The translations under genes were made by a program, and so were the position numbers. The notes beneath the pieces were generated by a model. It did not search any database. It was not told the origin of the DNA and worked only from the letters and a program-made list of their open reading frames with translations. A stretch of DNA of 64,000 nt, from positions 1-64,000 of the IMG/VR virus record IMGVR_UViG_3300042876_000238; one strand, given 5' to 3'. Source of the DNA: a virus. Positions 49,802-58,861 of the stretch are shown piece after piece. Position 1 is the first letter of the stretch, and every line of letters begins with the position of its first letter.

Positions 49802-50647
49802 TCAGAAACCGAGGCCGAGTCTATACCAAGGCTTCGATTCGTCAACTTGTCCTACTACGTAATAGGAAACGGCTGCTTGTCCGGCGAACAGAAAACCGCC
49901 GTTTCCCAGCGCGATTTTCTGGAAATTCATGGCTGCCTGACCCCCCATGACCAGCCCGCCGGAAGGGGTCACAGACCGGGCTCTTGTGGCGGCTGCCGCG
50001 CCAGAAACGACGATTCCGCCGGTAGCGACCGCGGCACGATGACGGGCTCTGGTGGCGGTCCCGGCAAGAGTCAGGCCACCCGACGCGGTACGCGCCGCCT
50101 GCCGTGTTTGCGCCGCAGTACCACCAAACGACGCCCCACCCTGTGAGGTCTTGACGCGATGCCGCGCGAGCGTTGCAGCTCCGCCCGTAACGAGCCCGCC
50201 CGCTCCGGCCGCGACCCGATGCCGGGCCTTATCGCTCGTGCCGCTGAAAGTGACGCCACCTGTGCCGGAATAGGAGTACGTCTGGCTCCCAGTCTGGGAC
50301 GAGTATGGGAACGATCCACTGATCGTCAGCCCGCCGGAAGGTGTGACAGCGCGAGTTCTGGTCGCAGCTACGGCTCCGCCGAATACAGCGCCGCCTGACG
50401 CGACTGCACCTCTCGCCCTTGCGGCAGTCGCTGCCCCGGCAAACGTCGCGCCACCAGCCGCCTGCGCAGCCCTAGCGCGTGCGGCAGTCGCTGCCCCGGC
50501 GAACGACGCCCCACCTGCTGAAGTCTTGGTTCGATGCCGAAGTACGCCAGCAGAACCACCGAACTGCGCACCACCCGAACCCGTGACGTTTAGGATCTGG
50601 GTAGTTGTGACTTGCTGCTGTTCTGGGACATCCCACAGGAATGTCAT
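49802..50647 (-). CDS. Repetitive Gly/Ala/Arg virion protein, about ten 20-residue repeats (281 aa)
   Basis: Between a short N-terminus and a C-terminal tail the protein is built of units of about 20 residues with the pattern 'GG-A-x-F-x-G-x-A-x-x-x-R-x-R-x', about ten times. Regular Gly-Gly and Arg-x-Arg suggest a beta-solenoid or fibrous structure. A role as fibre or head decoration is inferred from its location among structural genes. Confidence 0.65.
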   Translation of the reverse strand: MTFLWDVPEQQQVTTTQILNVTGSGGAQFGGSAGVLRHRTKTSAGGASFAGAATAARARAAQAAGGATFAGAATAARARGAVASGGAVFGGAVAATRTRAVTPSGGLTISGSFPYSSQTGSQTYSYSGTGGVTFSGTSDKARHRVAAGAGGLVTGGAATLARHRVKTSQGGASFGGTAAQTRQAARTASGGLTLAGTATRARHRAAVATGGIVVSGAAAATRARSVTPSGGLVMGGQAAMNFQKIALGNGGFLFAGQAAVSYYVVGQVDESKPWYRLGLGF

Positions 50648-50656
50648 GGGACCCCC

Positions 50657-51010
50657 TTACGGCGAGCGAATGCTCCACGCGATCGTGCGATCGGTGCCAG
50701 CGATCTTGTCGAGCGTCACATCCCATCCATGCATGACGGAGAACGGGATCGAGATCCAGTGCGGCGGCGACTGCGCGCCAATGAAGCGTTTCACATACAC
50801 GATGCGTTGCGAACCCGCCGACTGCACCTTTTCGTAGACCTTGAGTTCGTAGTCGTCGCCGGAAGCGAGAGCGTTGAGATCCAGCCAGATCTGGATGTAC
50901 CCGTCGGCGGTCTGCGAAGCAGGTACGCCAGACGTTGAGTTCAACGTGAGTGAGTACTCAGTCGTACTGATGCTCGCGCTGTTTTCGTAAAGAGCGTTAA
51001 GCGTTGCCAT
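50657..51010 (-). CDS. Beta-rich virion protein (117 aa)
   Basis: ATG in a TAATG junction. All-beta pattern with GYIQIWLDLNAL and YELKVYEKV strands. Possibly a decoration or fibre partner; no family recognised. Confidence 0.55.
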   Translation of the reverse strand: MATLNALYENSASISTTEYSLTLNSTSGVPASQTADGYIQIWLDLNALASGDDYELKVYEKVQSAGSQRIVYVKRFIGAQSPPHWISIPFSVMHGWDVTLDKIAGTDRTIAWSIRSP

Positions 51011-51855
51011 TATCCGATCCCGATTGCGACAGCGTTATAACCAGCGGTGGGCGCGGCGTTGCAACGGCCACGGACGTAAATCGTGGACCCCGACGGGATG
51101 TGCCAGTACCCCTCGATAAGGTTCGTGCCGAACGGAGCGTTGATCGTCTCCGCCGTACCTGAGACGTTCAGCACCTGTCGCGCAAGAATCGTCGGCGTAC
51201 CCGTATTGGCGAGCGCAATCTCGACGTACGTGTACTGAGCCGTGATCGTACCGTTACTGATCTGCGCCGCCACCTGAATGTGGCGAAGCTCGCGATCCGT
51301 CGTACCGAGCGACACCCACGTTCCGTCGGCCGCGTTGCCGGGAGTAAACGTCACCCCCTGCGAGTTCGTGATCGTGCCAATGGTCTGGGAAGTCTGTCCC
51401 GCCCAGACAAGTTCCGGACGGCGCGGGAGGCCGTACCCCTTGATCATCACGCGGACAGAGCCAGCCGTTGCCTGCACGCCCTGCACACGGACGCCTAGTG
51501 TCGCGCCTTTGGGAATACGGATCGGGAACCAGAACTGCTGTCCGAACCCAGTACCGACCGGCGAAGAAAGCCCGCATACGACGTTGCTGATGATCGCCGA
51601 ATATGCCGATCCCGCTGCGGGGTCGACGCCTATATCGAGCAGGTGGCTCTTGTCCGTGCCGGTCGTCGATCCGGTGTGTACCGCAACCCAAATACCGCAG
51701 AGTTCTTCCGCGAGAGTACCAAGCCCAGACGCCGTCCAGCCGCCTTCTCCGTTTGAAGCACCGGGAGTGACGGAGATCCCGTAAGTGGTACTGGGATTCG
51801 CACCCCAGTTATCCACCCGGTACTGGTAGATCGGCGGCTCAGGCGCAAGACACAT
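51010..51855 (-). CDS. Beta-rich virion protein, duplicated domain (281 aa)
   Basis: ATG in a TGATG junction. Two halves both begin and end with alternating strands and share FWFPIRIPKGATLGVRVQGV versus GYWHIPSGSTIYVRGRCNA, which look like copies of one small beta domain with a 'P-x-G-x-x-(L/I)-x-VR' turn. Likely fibre or capsid decoration protein. Confidence 0.6.
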   Translation of the reverse strand: MCLAPEPPIYQYRVDNWGANPSTTYGISVTPGASNGEGGWTASGLGTLAEELCGIWVAVHTGSTTGTDKSHLLDIGVDPAAGSAYSAIISNVVCGLSSPVGTGFGQQFWFPIRIPKGATLGVRVQGVQATAGSVRVMIKGYGLPRRPELVWAGQTSQTIGTITNSQGVTFTPGNAADGTWVSLGTTDRELRHIQVAAQISNGTITAQYTYVEIALANTGTPTILARQVLNVSGTAETINAPFGTNLIEGYWHIPSGSTIYVRGRCNAAPTAGYNAVAIGIG

Positions 51856-52259
51856 CAGTCCGCCGTGATCTGGGGCGTCAGGAGGATCTTGTCACCGTTG
51901 TTCGTCGGCGTGAACGAGGTGAACGTCTCAGCCAGAATCAGGTCGAGGTCCGTCACGCGCGTCATGTAGTAGCCGTACACGGTGCCGTTCGTGGTGAGCG
52001 GACCAGTGAAGGTATAGTCCTGCTGCGCGTACGATGCCGTTGACGGTGCCCCGCCCGTGACTGTCCAGCTTGCACCAGTGAGGGTCTTGTTGGCGTATCC
52101 GCCACCCGTAGCCTCAGTGTAGGTGCCTGCGGTATCCGTCTCCGCGGGAGTGACGTTCGTCGCAAACAGCCGCAAGACAAGATCTCGCGTCGTCGTGACT
52201 TTGTTGACGAGGAGGCTGAGAGCAACCACCTCGCCGTTGTTCACAAGTACCAATGGCAT
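51855..52259 (-). CDS. Beta-rich virion protein (134 aa)
   Basis: ATG at 52259; N-terminal hydrophobic strand-rich region, then Thr/Gly-rich strands. Like other small proteins between the portal and capsid genes it is probably part of the head decoration. Not recognised. Confidence 0.55.
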   Translation of the reverse strand: MPLVLVNNGEVVALSLLVNKVTTTRDLVLRLFATNVTPAETDTAGTYTEATGGGYANKTLTGASWTVTGGAPSTASYAQQDYTFTGPLTTNGTVYGYYMTRVTDLDLILAETFTSFTPTNNGDKILLTPQITAD

Positions 52260-52270
52260 GGCGAGTTACC

Positions 52271-52639
52271 TCACGAATATCCGAGATTGATCGCAACGGT
52301 TGCGTCCGGGCGGCGCGGAGCGGGGATCTCCATCAGCTTCGCCTGACGTACGCCCATGAGGGGTACCGAAATCGCGATCTTGTTTTCGCCGACTTCGTCG
52401 GTGAGCATGACCGTGGCACCGCCACCTTCGTAAACATTGGTCAGGATGCCCACGCCGTGCAGCGGGACAACGACCCACATGCCGCGGCGCACGCGATACA
52501 CCTGCGCCGTCGGTCGATGGAATGTGCGATCCGCACGCTGTACGGTGTCGCTGACGACGGGCGTAGCGTTCGCTCCCGCCCACGGTGATTCCGGCGGAAG
52601 AGAGTCGCTGCCGAGAATCTTCTTGATCTTCGAGAACAT
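52271..52639 (-). CDS. Small phage structural-region protein (122 aa)
   Basis: ATG with AGGAGCC upstream. N-terminal basic helix, then beta-barrel-like pattern (VYRVRRGMWVVVPLHGVG, ATVMLTDEVG). Function unknown; location suggests virion assembly. Confidence 0.55.
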   Translation of the reverse strand: MFSKIKKILGSDSLPPESPWAGANATPVVSDTVQRADRTFHRPTAQVYRVRRGMWVVVPLHGVGILTNVYEGGGATVMLTDEVGENKIAISVPLMGVRQAKLMEIPAPRRPDATVAINLGYS

Positions 52640-52647
52640 GTTGGCTC

Positions 52648-52923
52648 CTAGAAGAGGCCGACCAGATTTGAGGCCGAAGTGCCGGTGAACCGCACCATCG
52701 TCGCCTCGACAGGAACGACGCCACCCGCAACCATCGTGAAGGTGACGAACTGCCCGGCGGAATTACCGACAGGCAGTACCGAGACAGTGCCAGCCGAACC
52801 GACGTAGACCGTCATGGCACGTGGCTGGTTGTCGTAGTCAAGCAGAGGAGTAATGTCAGAAGGCGTGATCGCCTTGGCGCACGCCGGAAACCCCGTCACT
52901 ACGATTGGCGTGCGCGTGCGCAT
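52648..52923 (-). CDS. Small beta-rich virion-region protein (91 aa)
   Basis: Strand-rich with TVYVGSAGTVSVLPVGN and MVRFTGTSASNLVGLF; small decoration-like pattern. Joined to the gene upstream by a TGATG junction. Confidence 0.55.
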   Translation of the reverse strand: MRTRTPIVVTGFPACAKAITPSDITPLLDYDNQPRAMTVYVGSAGTVSVLPVGNSAGQFVTFTMVAGGVVPVEATMVRFTGTSASNLVGLF

Positions 52924-53168
52924 CAGCAGCCCTTACGCTTCTTCACCTTGCCGCCGTCAGCGTACTCGTTGAGCGCTTTCTTGCGCTTTGCGAGGACGTC
53001 GCCCATCGTGGTCGCGGCGTTTGCGACGTTCATGCGTTTCGGCGCGGCCGGTTTCGGGTTGCCGTAGCCGTCGCCGACTCCCACCCGCGCCGCGACTGCC
53101 CGCGCAAACGTGGGCTTGCCGTATTCGTTCGCCTTGCCGCCGTCGGCGTACTTGCGTACCTTCTTCAT
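52923..53168 (-). CDS. Small basic protein with two ADGGK motifs (81 aa)
   Basis: ATG with AGGAGG upstream. Lys/Ala-rich, with YADGGKANEYGK near the N-terminus and YADGGKVKKRKG at the very end. The same ADGG element is present in the 606- and 360-residue virion proteins, so it may be a shared interaction tag. Function unknown. Confidence 0.55.
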   Translation of the reverse strand: MKKVRKYADGGKANEYGKPTFARAVAARVGVGDGYGNPKPAAPKRMNVANAATTMGDVLAKRKKALNEYADGGKVKKRKGC

Positions 53169-53169
53169 C

Positions 53170-55263
53170 TCAGCCTCCTGAAGGGGTGCCGCTACCAGCG
53201 CGGCCGTTGTTGGCGAACTGCTGCTCGCTCCCGGACTCCTTGCGCACCTGCTCGGGACCGTTGCGCGCGTTCTCGGGGCCGGGGATCTGCCCCATCGGAA
53301 CGCCGCCGGGCGCGCCGGGAGCGAGCGGCAGTCCGCCCATCATCTGCTTGAGTGTGTCGTCGTCCGGCACGATGACTTCGCCATCGAGGCCAAGCTCGTT
53401 CGCCACCGACCGCAGTACGTTCGCGCGGCCAATCGGACCGATGAGGTTGCTGTCGAGCGGGTTGGCCGTGATCTGCAGGAACTCCAACTGGCGCATGCGG
53501 TCCTGCTCGCGCTTCTGCGCGTGGTTCACGCCCTTGACGATGATCTTCTCGTCACCGCGGAACACGCCCGGCATGGTCATCATGATCATGTCGTAGAGTT
53601 CCTGCAGCATGGGTTCCACGACGTCACGGTCGATTGACGCAGCGACGTTCTGCAGCGTCTTCGACGCATTGCCCATCAGCATCGCAAGACCGGACGCCGT
53701 ACGCCCAGCGCCGCCCACCTTCTCGTTGCCGACCATGTAGCGCGGAAGTGCGCTCACCTCGTCAGCCATCGCGTTCAGTTTCTCGTAGACGCCCAGCAAG
53801 ACGTCAGCGTATGAGTTGGGCTGGAAGAACTCGATCGGTTTCGACCCGCTCGCTGCGAGCATGGGGTCGTAACGCGTATGCCAGCGCTTCCACGGGTACA
53901 TGTCGTCGGTCTCGCCGGGAGCGAGTACTTCGTCGTTGATCACCACCTGCGGACCGGATGCGATCGACAGGTTGTTGACGAGTGCACGCATCGTGGCATT
54001 GCCGACCGACTGGACGTCGTCGAGCAATTCCGGAAGTGCGGTACCGGCGATCGAGCCGGGCACCTTCTCGAAACTGGAGATGTAATAGTTCGGCCGCTGC
54101 CGCGGCGACGGTGCAATCTGCACCTTGATCACGTGGCGATCGATCAGCCACGCCTGCACTTTGTACTCTTCGAGCGGGTCGGGAACCTTCATCGGGTCCA
54201 TACCCCAGTCGAGTAGCGTCTTGCCGCTCACGCTGCCGTGATATTCCGCGGTGTCGATGAGACCACCGCTCGTGCGCGGCCAGCGCTCACGTTCTTCGAG
54301 CGCCGCACGCTCCGCGTCCGTGGTGTCCCACCAGTCGCGGAACCCGCGATTGCTGAACTGGTCGAGCACCTGATCGATCGCGACCTTGTTGTAGCCGGGA
54401 AGATCGCGGACGGAACGAAGATCTTTGCGCGTGAGGCGGATGCGCTCGACGAACTCCGCCTCCATCACATTAGATGCGCCGGGCGACCAGTACAGGTCGA
54501 ACGGCGAGACGCGATACCAGTTGAGCTTCGGCTTCTGGACGACGACACACTGCCCGCCCTGCCATGTGATCTGCGGAGCCATCCGGACGACAGGACCCTT
54601 GATCACTGCGTACGGGAAGATGGGCAGATCGATCAGGAACTCGGCAAACGCCTCGTAGAAACTGCCCTCCCACAGGAGGTCGTCGACCTTCTCCGCGGCG
54701 CGAGAGACTTCCTCTTCCGCCTGCTTTTTGGCAGCGCGCTCGGCCGCCTTGCGCAGCATCTGTACCCGGTCGGCGATCTGCTGCTGATCAATTGGCATGC
54801 CAGACTGCTGCAGTGTCGCGACTTCGACGCTGACAAGCTGCTGGATCGTCTGCTCGATGTTCTGGGGGACTTCGGGGACCGGGGTGGGGTCGATGTCCCA
54901 CGGACGGTCAGGGCCGAGATAGACGTCGCGGAGGAGGGCCGTAGCGGCTCGGCATTTGGTTGCCGTGATGCGGGCGTAGACTTCACTGCCTGACGTCTTC
55001 CTGATCTCCTGCAGCTTCGCTGCATCGTACTGGCCGCGGTACGCGCGCAAGCCGTCGATCAGTTTCTGCGCGATGCCTTCCGTGTTACGGAAGTTGCGCA
55101 TCTCCTGCATTCGATCCCTGATGTGGGAGACGAGTGCGGGAAGCTCCGGTTCCTGCTCCGGCTGCGGTAGGGCAGCCTGCGCCATCTCGTCCAGCCCACG
55201 ATTGGTGACGACCCTGAGTAACCCGTGGCGGGTAGGAACGGAGGAGGCGGGGGGTTGGAGCAC
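53170..55263 (-). CDS. Portal protein (697 aa)
   Basis: GTG at 55263 with AAGGGGA upstream. Size and sequence fit podoviral portals: MQEMRNFRNT near the start, a long helical/wing region with Gln/Glu-rich coiled coil, FPYAVIKGP, PRYMVGNEKVGGAGRTASGLAMLM, and a Gly/Pro-rich C-terminus. Forms the dodecameric ring through which DNA enters and leaves. It is divergent from the terminase genes. Confidence 0.85.
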   Translation of the reverse strand: MLQPPASSVPTRHGLLRVVTNRGLDEMAQAALPQPEQEPELPALVSHIRDRMQEMRNFRNTEGIAQKLIDGLRAYRGQYDAAKLQEIRKTSGSEVYARITATKCRAATALLRDVYLGPDRPWDIDPTPVPEVPQNIEQTIQQLVSVEVATLQQSGMPIDQQQIADRVQMLRKAAERAAKKQAEEEVSRAAEKVDDLLWEGSFYEAFAEFLIDLPIFPYAVIKGPVVRMAPQITWQGGQCVVVQKPKLNWYRVSPFDLYWSPGASNVMEAEFVERIRLTRKDLRSVRDLPGYNKVAIDQVLDQFSNRGFRDWWDTTDAERAALEERERWPRTSGGLIDTAEYHGSVSGKTLLDWGMDPMKVPDPLEEYKVQAWLIDRHVIKVQIAPSPRQRPNYYISSFEKVPGSIAGTALPELLDDVQSVGNATMRALVNNLSIASGPQVVINDEVLAPGETDDMYPWKRWHTRYDPMLAASGSKPIEFFQPNSYADVLLGVYEKLNAMADEVSALPRYMVGNEKVGGAGRTASGLAMLMGNASKTLQNVAASIDRDVVEPMLQELYDMIMMTMPGVFRGDEKIIVKGVNHAQKREQDRMRQLEFLQITANPLDSNLIGPIGRANVLRSVANELGLDGEVIVPDDDTLKQMMGGLPLAPGAPGGVPMGQIPGPENARNGPEQVRKESGSEQQFANNGRAGSGTPSGG

Positions 55264-55343
55264 AGGCGTCCCCTTGCTAAATTTGCGCGGAGTGTGGGGT
55301 TTCCCCCATCATGTTGTCAAATCTCTCCGAACAGGGTATGGGA
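55264..55343. promoter_or_regulatory. Divergent portal-terminase intergenic region
   Basis: Only 80 bases, with leftward TTGACA at 55316-55321 but no convincing -10 at 16-18 bases. A promoter in each direction is expected here since the genes diverge. Confidence 0.35.
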
Positions 55344-55838
55344 ATGGCAACCAAGCAGGCTGTCGTGCCAAGCGACAAGACCGTGGTGCCGGGGACCGAC
55401 ACGGAACTCGACATCTCTGATTTGAGCCCACAAATCGCTGCAGAACTCGCGGCGGGGCTGCTCGACGCCGACGGCGTTTGTGAGAAGTACGGAATCGCCG
55501 CGGCGCAGTGGGAACGCCTGCGCAAGAACCCCTCGTTTCGTGACATGCTGAAGGAAGCCGTGACCGTCTGGCGCGGCGAACTGAATGCAGGTCAGCGCAT
55601 CACCAAGAAGGCGGAGATCGTACTGGAAGAGGCGATCCCGATTCTGGATACGATGATCCACGACAGTAAGCTCCACCCTGACTCGCGCCTGAACGCGATC
55701 AAGCAGGTGGAGTCCCTCACCGGTCGCAAGGCGAAAGAGATGGGACAGGGCGGTGCGGGCATGTTCAACCTGACGATCAACATCGGAAAGGGCAAGGGCG
55801 TGACCGTGGAAGGCGTTGCGGAGCCCGTCAGTGAGTAG
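55344..55838 (+). CDS. Terminase small subunit (164 aa)
   Basis: ATG 55344 is preferred; ATG 55311 gives 11 more residues but no ribosome binding site. Helix-turn-helix-like N-terminal region (AAGLLDADGVCEKYGI...WERLRKNPSF), a helical middle, and a C-terminal tail. Directly upstream of the large terminase with an 8-base overlap, so it probably binds the packaging site on DNA. Confidence 0.75.
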   Translation: MATKQAVVPSDKTVVPGTDTELDISDLSPQIAAELAAGLLDADGVCEKYGIAAAQWERLRKNPSFRDMLKEAVTVWRGELNAGQRITKKAEIVLEEAIPILDTMIHDSKLHPDSRLNAIKQVESLTGRKAKEMGQGGAGMFNLTINIGKGKGVTVEGVAEPVSE

Positions 55839-57279
55839 TTCGCCGTGGGTAGGTCAGAACCCCGGTCCGCAACCTGCGAGCGGCCCGATCGCCTATAACG
55901 CGCCTCCGACGATCTCGCAGTTCATGCTGGACAACAGCGAGGTCCGGCTCATCCTCGGACCGTACGGCTCCGGCAAGACGACAGGCTGCATCATGGAACT
56001 TGCCCGTCGCATGCTGGAGGAGTATCCGGACACGCAGGGCGTGCGCCGTACGCGCTTCGTGATCGTCCGTAACACCGCGCAGCAGTTGCGCCAGACGATC
56101 CTCGAAGACATCCGCAAGTGGCTCGGTAGCGTGATGAGCTACAAGGTCACTGACTCGACCGTGCAGTTCAATTTCCGGCATCCGCAACTCGGCAAAATCG
56201 AGTCCGACTGGATGCTCATCCCGCTCGACAAGCCGGAAGACCAGCAGCGCCTGTTGTCGCTGAACATCACCGGCGGTTGGGTCTCGGAGTTCCGCGAGAT
56301 CCCCATCAGCGTGTTGGAAGCGCTGCTGGGACGCGTCGGCCGCTACCGTCCCCTCGGTGTGGCGAAGAACGCGTGGCACGGCATCATCGGCGAATCCAAC
56401 CCGCCCGACGAAGACAGTGAGTGGTACACGAAGCTGGAGATCGAGTGCCCGAAGAACTGGAAGCTGTTCAAGCAGCCGGGCGGCATGTCTCCCGAAGCCG
56501 AGAACCGTGAGAACCTGCGTGACGGCTACTACGAGTCGTTGATCGAGTCGAACAACGCCGACTGGGTCGACGTACACGTGCACGGAAAGTACGGCAAGAG
56601 CCTGTCAGGTCAGGCCGTGTTCCGTGCCAGCTTCAAGCCCGACTTCCATGTCACGTACAACGACCTGAAGCCCGTGCCGGGACGTTCACTCCTGCTGGGA
56701 CAGGACTTCGGTCGTACGCCCGCGAGCCTGATCGGTCAGGTCGATCCGAAGGGCCGCCTGCTCATCTTCCGTGAAGTAACGACGGCTGACATGGGCATCG
56801 AAGGCTTCTGCACATCGCTGCTCCGCCCTGAGCTTATCGAGCACTTCCCCGGCTTCGCGCACCTGATGGTGGGAGACCCGACAGGGCGGTACAAGGGCCA
56901 GTTGAATGAAGATAGCGCGTTCGATGTCCTGAGCCGCCTCGGCTTCAAGGTGCGCGGCGCGCCGACCAACGACGTCGAGCCCCGGCTGCGTGCGGTCGAG
57001 CAACTGTTCCTGCGCCAGATCGACGGCGGGCCTGCGATCCTCATCGACGGCGGGAACTGCCCGCTGCTCGTGCAAGCACTGAAGTTCCACTATCGCTACA
57101 AGCGAAAGCAGAACAAGGAGCTTGAGGACAAGCCTGAAAAGACGCACCCGTGGTCCGACATCGTGGACTGCCTGCAGTATATGTCGCTGGCAGTCTCAGG
57201 AAATATAGTCGGGCGGTTTCTCTCCGAAAATGTTTCCCGGATCACTGCCCCCCGCCCGTCCGTGCAAGGTTGGACGTAG
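55831..57279 (+). CDS. terL: Terminase large subunit (482 aa)
   Basis: Packaging motor and nuclease. Walker A GPYGSGKTT (Gly43-Thr51), an ATPase domain to about residue 250, then the RNase H-like nuclease with Asp292 (GQDFGRTP), Asp349 (GDPTG) and Asp443/Asp446 (SDIVDC). GTG 55831 has GGAG upstream and an 8-base overlap; a TTG at 55816 is the alternative. The 3' end overlaps the leftward orphan segment at 57196. Confidence 0.9.
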   Translation: MSSSPWVGQNPGPQPASGPIAYNAPPTISQFMLDNSEVRLILGPYGSGKTTGCIMELARRMLEEYPDTQGVRRTRFVIVRNTAQQLRQTILEDIRKWLGSVMSYKVTDSTVQFNFRHPQLGKIESDWMLIPLDKPEDQQRLLSLNITGGWVSEFREIPISVLEALLGRVGRYRPLGVAKNAWHGIIGESNPPDEDSEWYTKLEIECPKNWKLFKQPGGMSPEAENRENLRDGYYESLIESNNADWVDVHVHGKYGKSLSGQAVFRASFKPDFHVTYNDLKPVPGRSLLLGQDFGRTPASLIGQVDPKGRLLIFREVTTADMGIEGFCTSLLRPELIEHFPGFAHLMVGDPTGRYKGQLNEDSAFDVLSRLGFKVRGAPTNDVEPRLRAVEQLFLRQIDGGPAILIDGGNCPLLVQALKFHYRYKRKQNKELEDKPEKTHPWSDIVDCLQYMSLAVSGNIVGRFLSENVSRITAPRPSVQGWT

Positions 57280-57402
57280 CGGCTTGAATCCGAACTCGGC
57301 CAGTATCTGCGCGTCTATCTGCGCAGCCATCTGCGCCGACAGGTAGCTGAGATACTCCTCCCTGAAGTCTTTTTCTTCCGGGTTAGCGCGCTGCCACGGG
57401 CT
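57196..57402 (-). pseudogene. Orphan coding segment after the glycosyltransferase gene, no start codon
   Basis: Continuing the leftward gene at 57402-58127 in the -1 frame gives 67 further residues with a strongly protein-like, helical pattern (FREEYLSYLSAQMAAQIDAQI...). Nothing encodes it on the plus strand except the terminase tail up to 57279. There is no ATG, GTG or TTG near its beginning; the first ATG (57330) would leave 44 residues. It is either a frameshifted extension of the glycosyltransferase, or the remains of a truncated gene, or a small gene with an unusual start. Confidence 0.4.
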
Positions 57403-58127
57403 TACTTGTAGTGTAGCGGTATCCAGTCGCACATTTGGAGAGCAGTGGGCGACCAAGGATCGATATGCCCCTCGAAGAACACGATGCGCGCAGTCTCGGG
57501 CAGCTTTCCAGCGTGAGGCTTGATGTCCATGCGGAAACTGAACACGCCGTCCTTCTTCGTCCATCGTGATTCGTGCGGCCCCAACTTGTAGCTGATCCAA
57601 GCCTGATCCGAACCATGATATCCGGCATTCATGGCTTTCTGCGGAGAGGTTGCCGGATCGAAGTCGTCCCAGATTTGTCTGCGGGCACCCGCGGTCATCA
57701 TCTGCATCGACCCGTTGTATGGCGTCGTCCTGAGCGTCTCTCCCCATATCACGAACTCCTCTTTGCGGTCCCATACGGGCGTGACGTCACGGACGATCAC
57801 GACATCGAGATCGAGCGACACGAACCTTTCCGCCAGCCATTCGCTCGCGTCAGCGCCATACATCGGCAGGCGGCGATAGCATGTCGGATTGAGTCCTCCA
57901 TGCGGTGAGGGCAGTGCCGCAAGCTCTTTCCACTTCGGCACAAAACTCGGCGGAATCACGCGGATGCCGGAATCGAGCCCGGCCCAGTCATCGGTGATAC
58001 AGGTGAACTGGTGCGGCGACTTATAGTTGCGCTGCACCATGTTGTAGAGCGCATTCACGTGGCTCGCATCGTGCCTGCTGCGATAGTCGCGCAGCGGCTT
58101 CCACTTCCAGCAGACGACGTTGAACAT
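57402..58127 (-). CDS. Glycosyltransferase-like protein (241 aa)
   Basis: ATG at 58127 in a TGATG junction. VSLDLDVVIVRDV is a GT-A type DxD motif in a 'SLDLD' context, and the rest (HVNALYNMV, FTCITDDW, GSDQAWIS) fits nucleotide-sugar transferases that act on glycans. Last coding gene of the modification cluster. May transfer a sugar onto a host or virion glycan. Confidence 0.7.
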   Translation of the reverse strand: MFNVVCWKWKPLRDYRSRHDASHVNALYNMVQRNYKSPHQFTCITDDWAGLDSGIRVIPPSFVPKWKELAALPSPHGGLNPTCYRRLPMYGADASEWLAERFVSLDLDVVIVRDVTPVWDRKEEFVIWGETLRTTPYNGSMQMMTAGARRQIWDDFDPATSPQKAMNAGYHGSDQAWISYKLGPHESRWTKKDGVFSFRMDIKPHAGKLPETARIVFFEGHIDPWSPTALQMCDWIPLHYK

Positions 58128-58861
58128 CAGATCACCCGCTCCCACTTGAACCTCAGCGGGTTCTTCGCCCGCTCGTCGCCGCTGCGCCGCTTGGCGTCGA
58201 AGCGCTTGCGGTACTCGTCGCCGAACTTCCCTTCCTTGCGGGGGAGGTCCGTGTTCGCATCCGCGACGACATCTCTCTCAACACCGTAGAGCAGAACATC
58301 GTCGAGGTGGCAGCGAGGAGCAAGCACGTTAAGCTGGCGAAGGAAAGGACCGTCACCGCCGTACGTGCCGCAGTAGTCTTCGTCATAGCCGTTCACCGCC
58401 CAGTAGACGCTGTGCTTCACGAGGAACGTGTTGCAGTGGTACTTCCTGCGCGTGCAGTCAGGGAGGAAAGTGCGCTCGAACGTGTAGTACCGCGCCGGAT
58501 CGAGCTTGCGCGAAAACAGGTCGTACGCAACTTCGGGCGTGAGGATGATGTCCATGTCGGACATGAAGAGCCAGTAGTTGTCGTCCACGTGACAGGCGAC
58601 GTTCGCGCCAAGATTGCGCGCCCCGTGCTGGTTCCACGGGATGTCCTCAGTGATCCGGTACAGCCGCTTCGGGATCTTGCAGTCGCGGAAGATCGGCTCC
58701 GCCGGGTACTTCTGGCTGCCGTCGTCAATCAGGATTACCCGCACGTGTTTACGCAAGTCACCGGCATAGCGATTCCAGTTGTCCACCTGCCGCGCGAGCA
58801 TCTGCGGGTTCTCGTAGTACGGATACACCATCCGCACGGTGTTGAACTCAACATCCGCCAT
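58127..58861 (-). CDS. Family 2-like glycosyltransferase (244 aa)
   Basis: GT-A fold: LIDDGS near residue 44, MSDMDI (DxD) near 96, and NGYDEDYCGTYGGDG near 155, as in GT2 enzymes. Overlaps the upstream gene by 14 bases. Probably transfers sugars from nucleotide-sugar donors. Confidence 0.8.
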   Translation of the reverse strand: MADVEFNTVRMVYPYYENPQMLARQVDNWNRYAGDLRKHVRVILIDDGSQKYPAEPIFRDCKIPKRLYRITEDIPWNQHGARNLGANVACHVDDNYWLFMSDMDIILTPEVAYDLFSRKLDPARYYTFERTFLPDCTRRKYHCNTFLVKHSVYWAVNGYDEDYCGTYGGDGPFLRQLNVLAPRCHLDDVLLYGVERDVVADANTDLPRKEGKFGDEYRKRFDAKRRSGDERAKNPLRFKWERVI

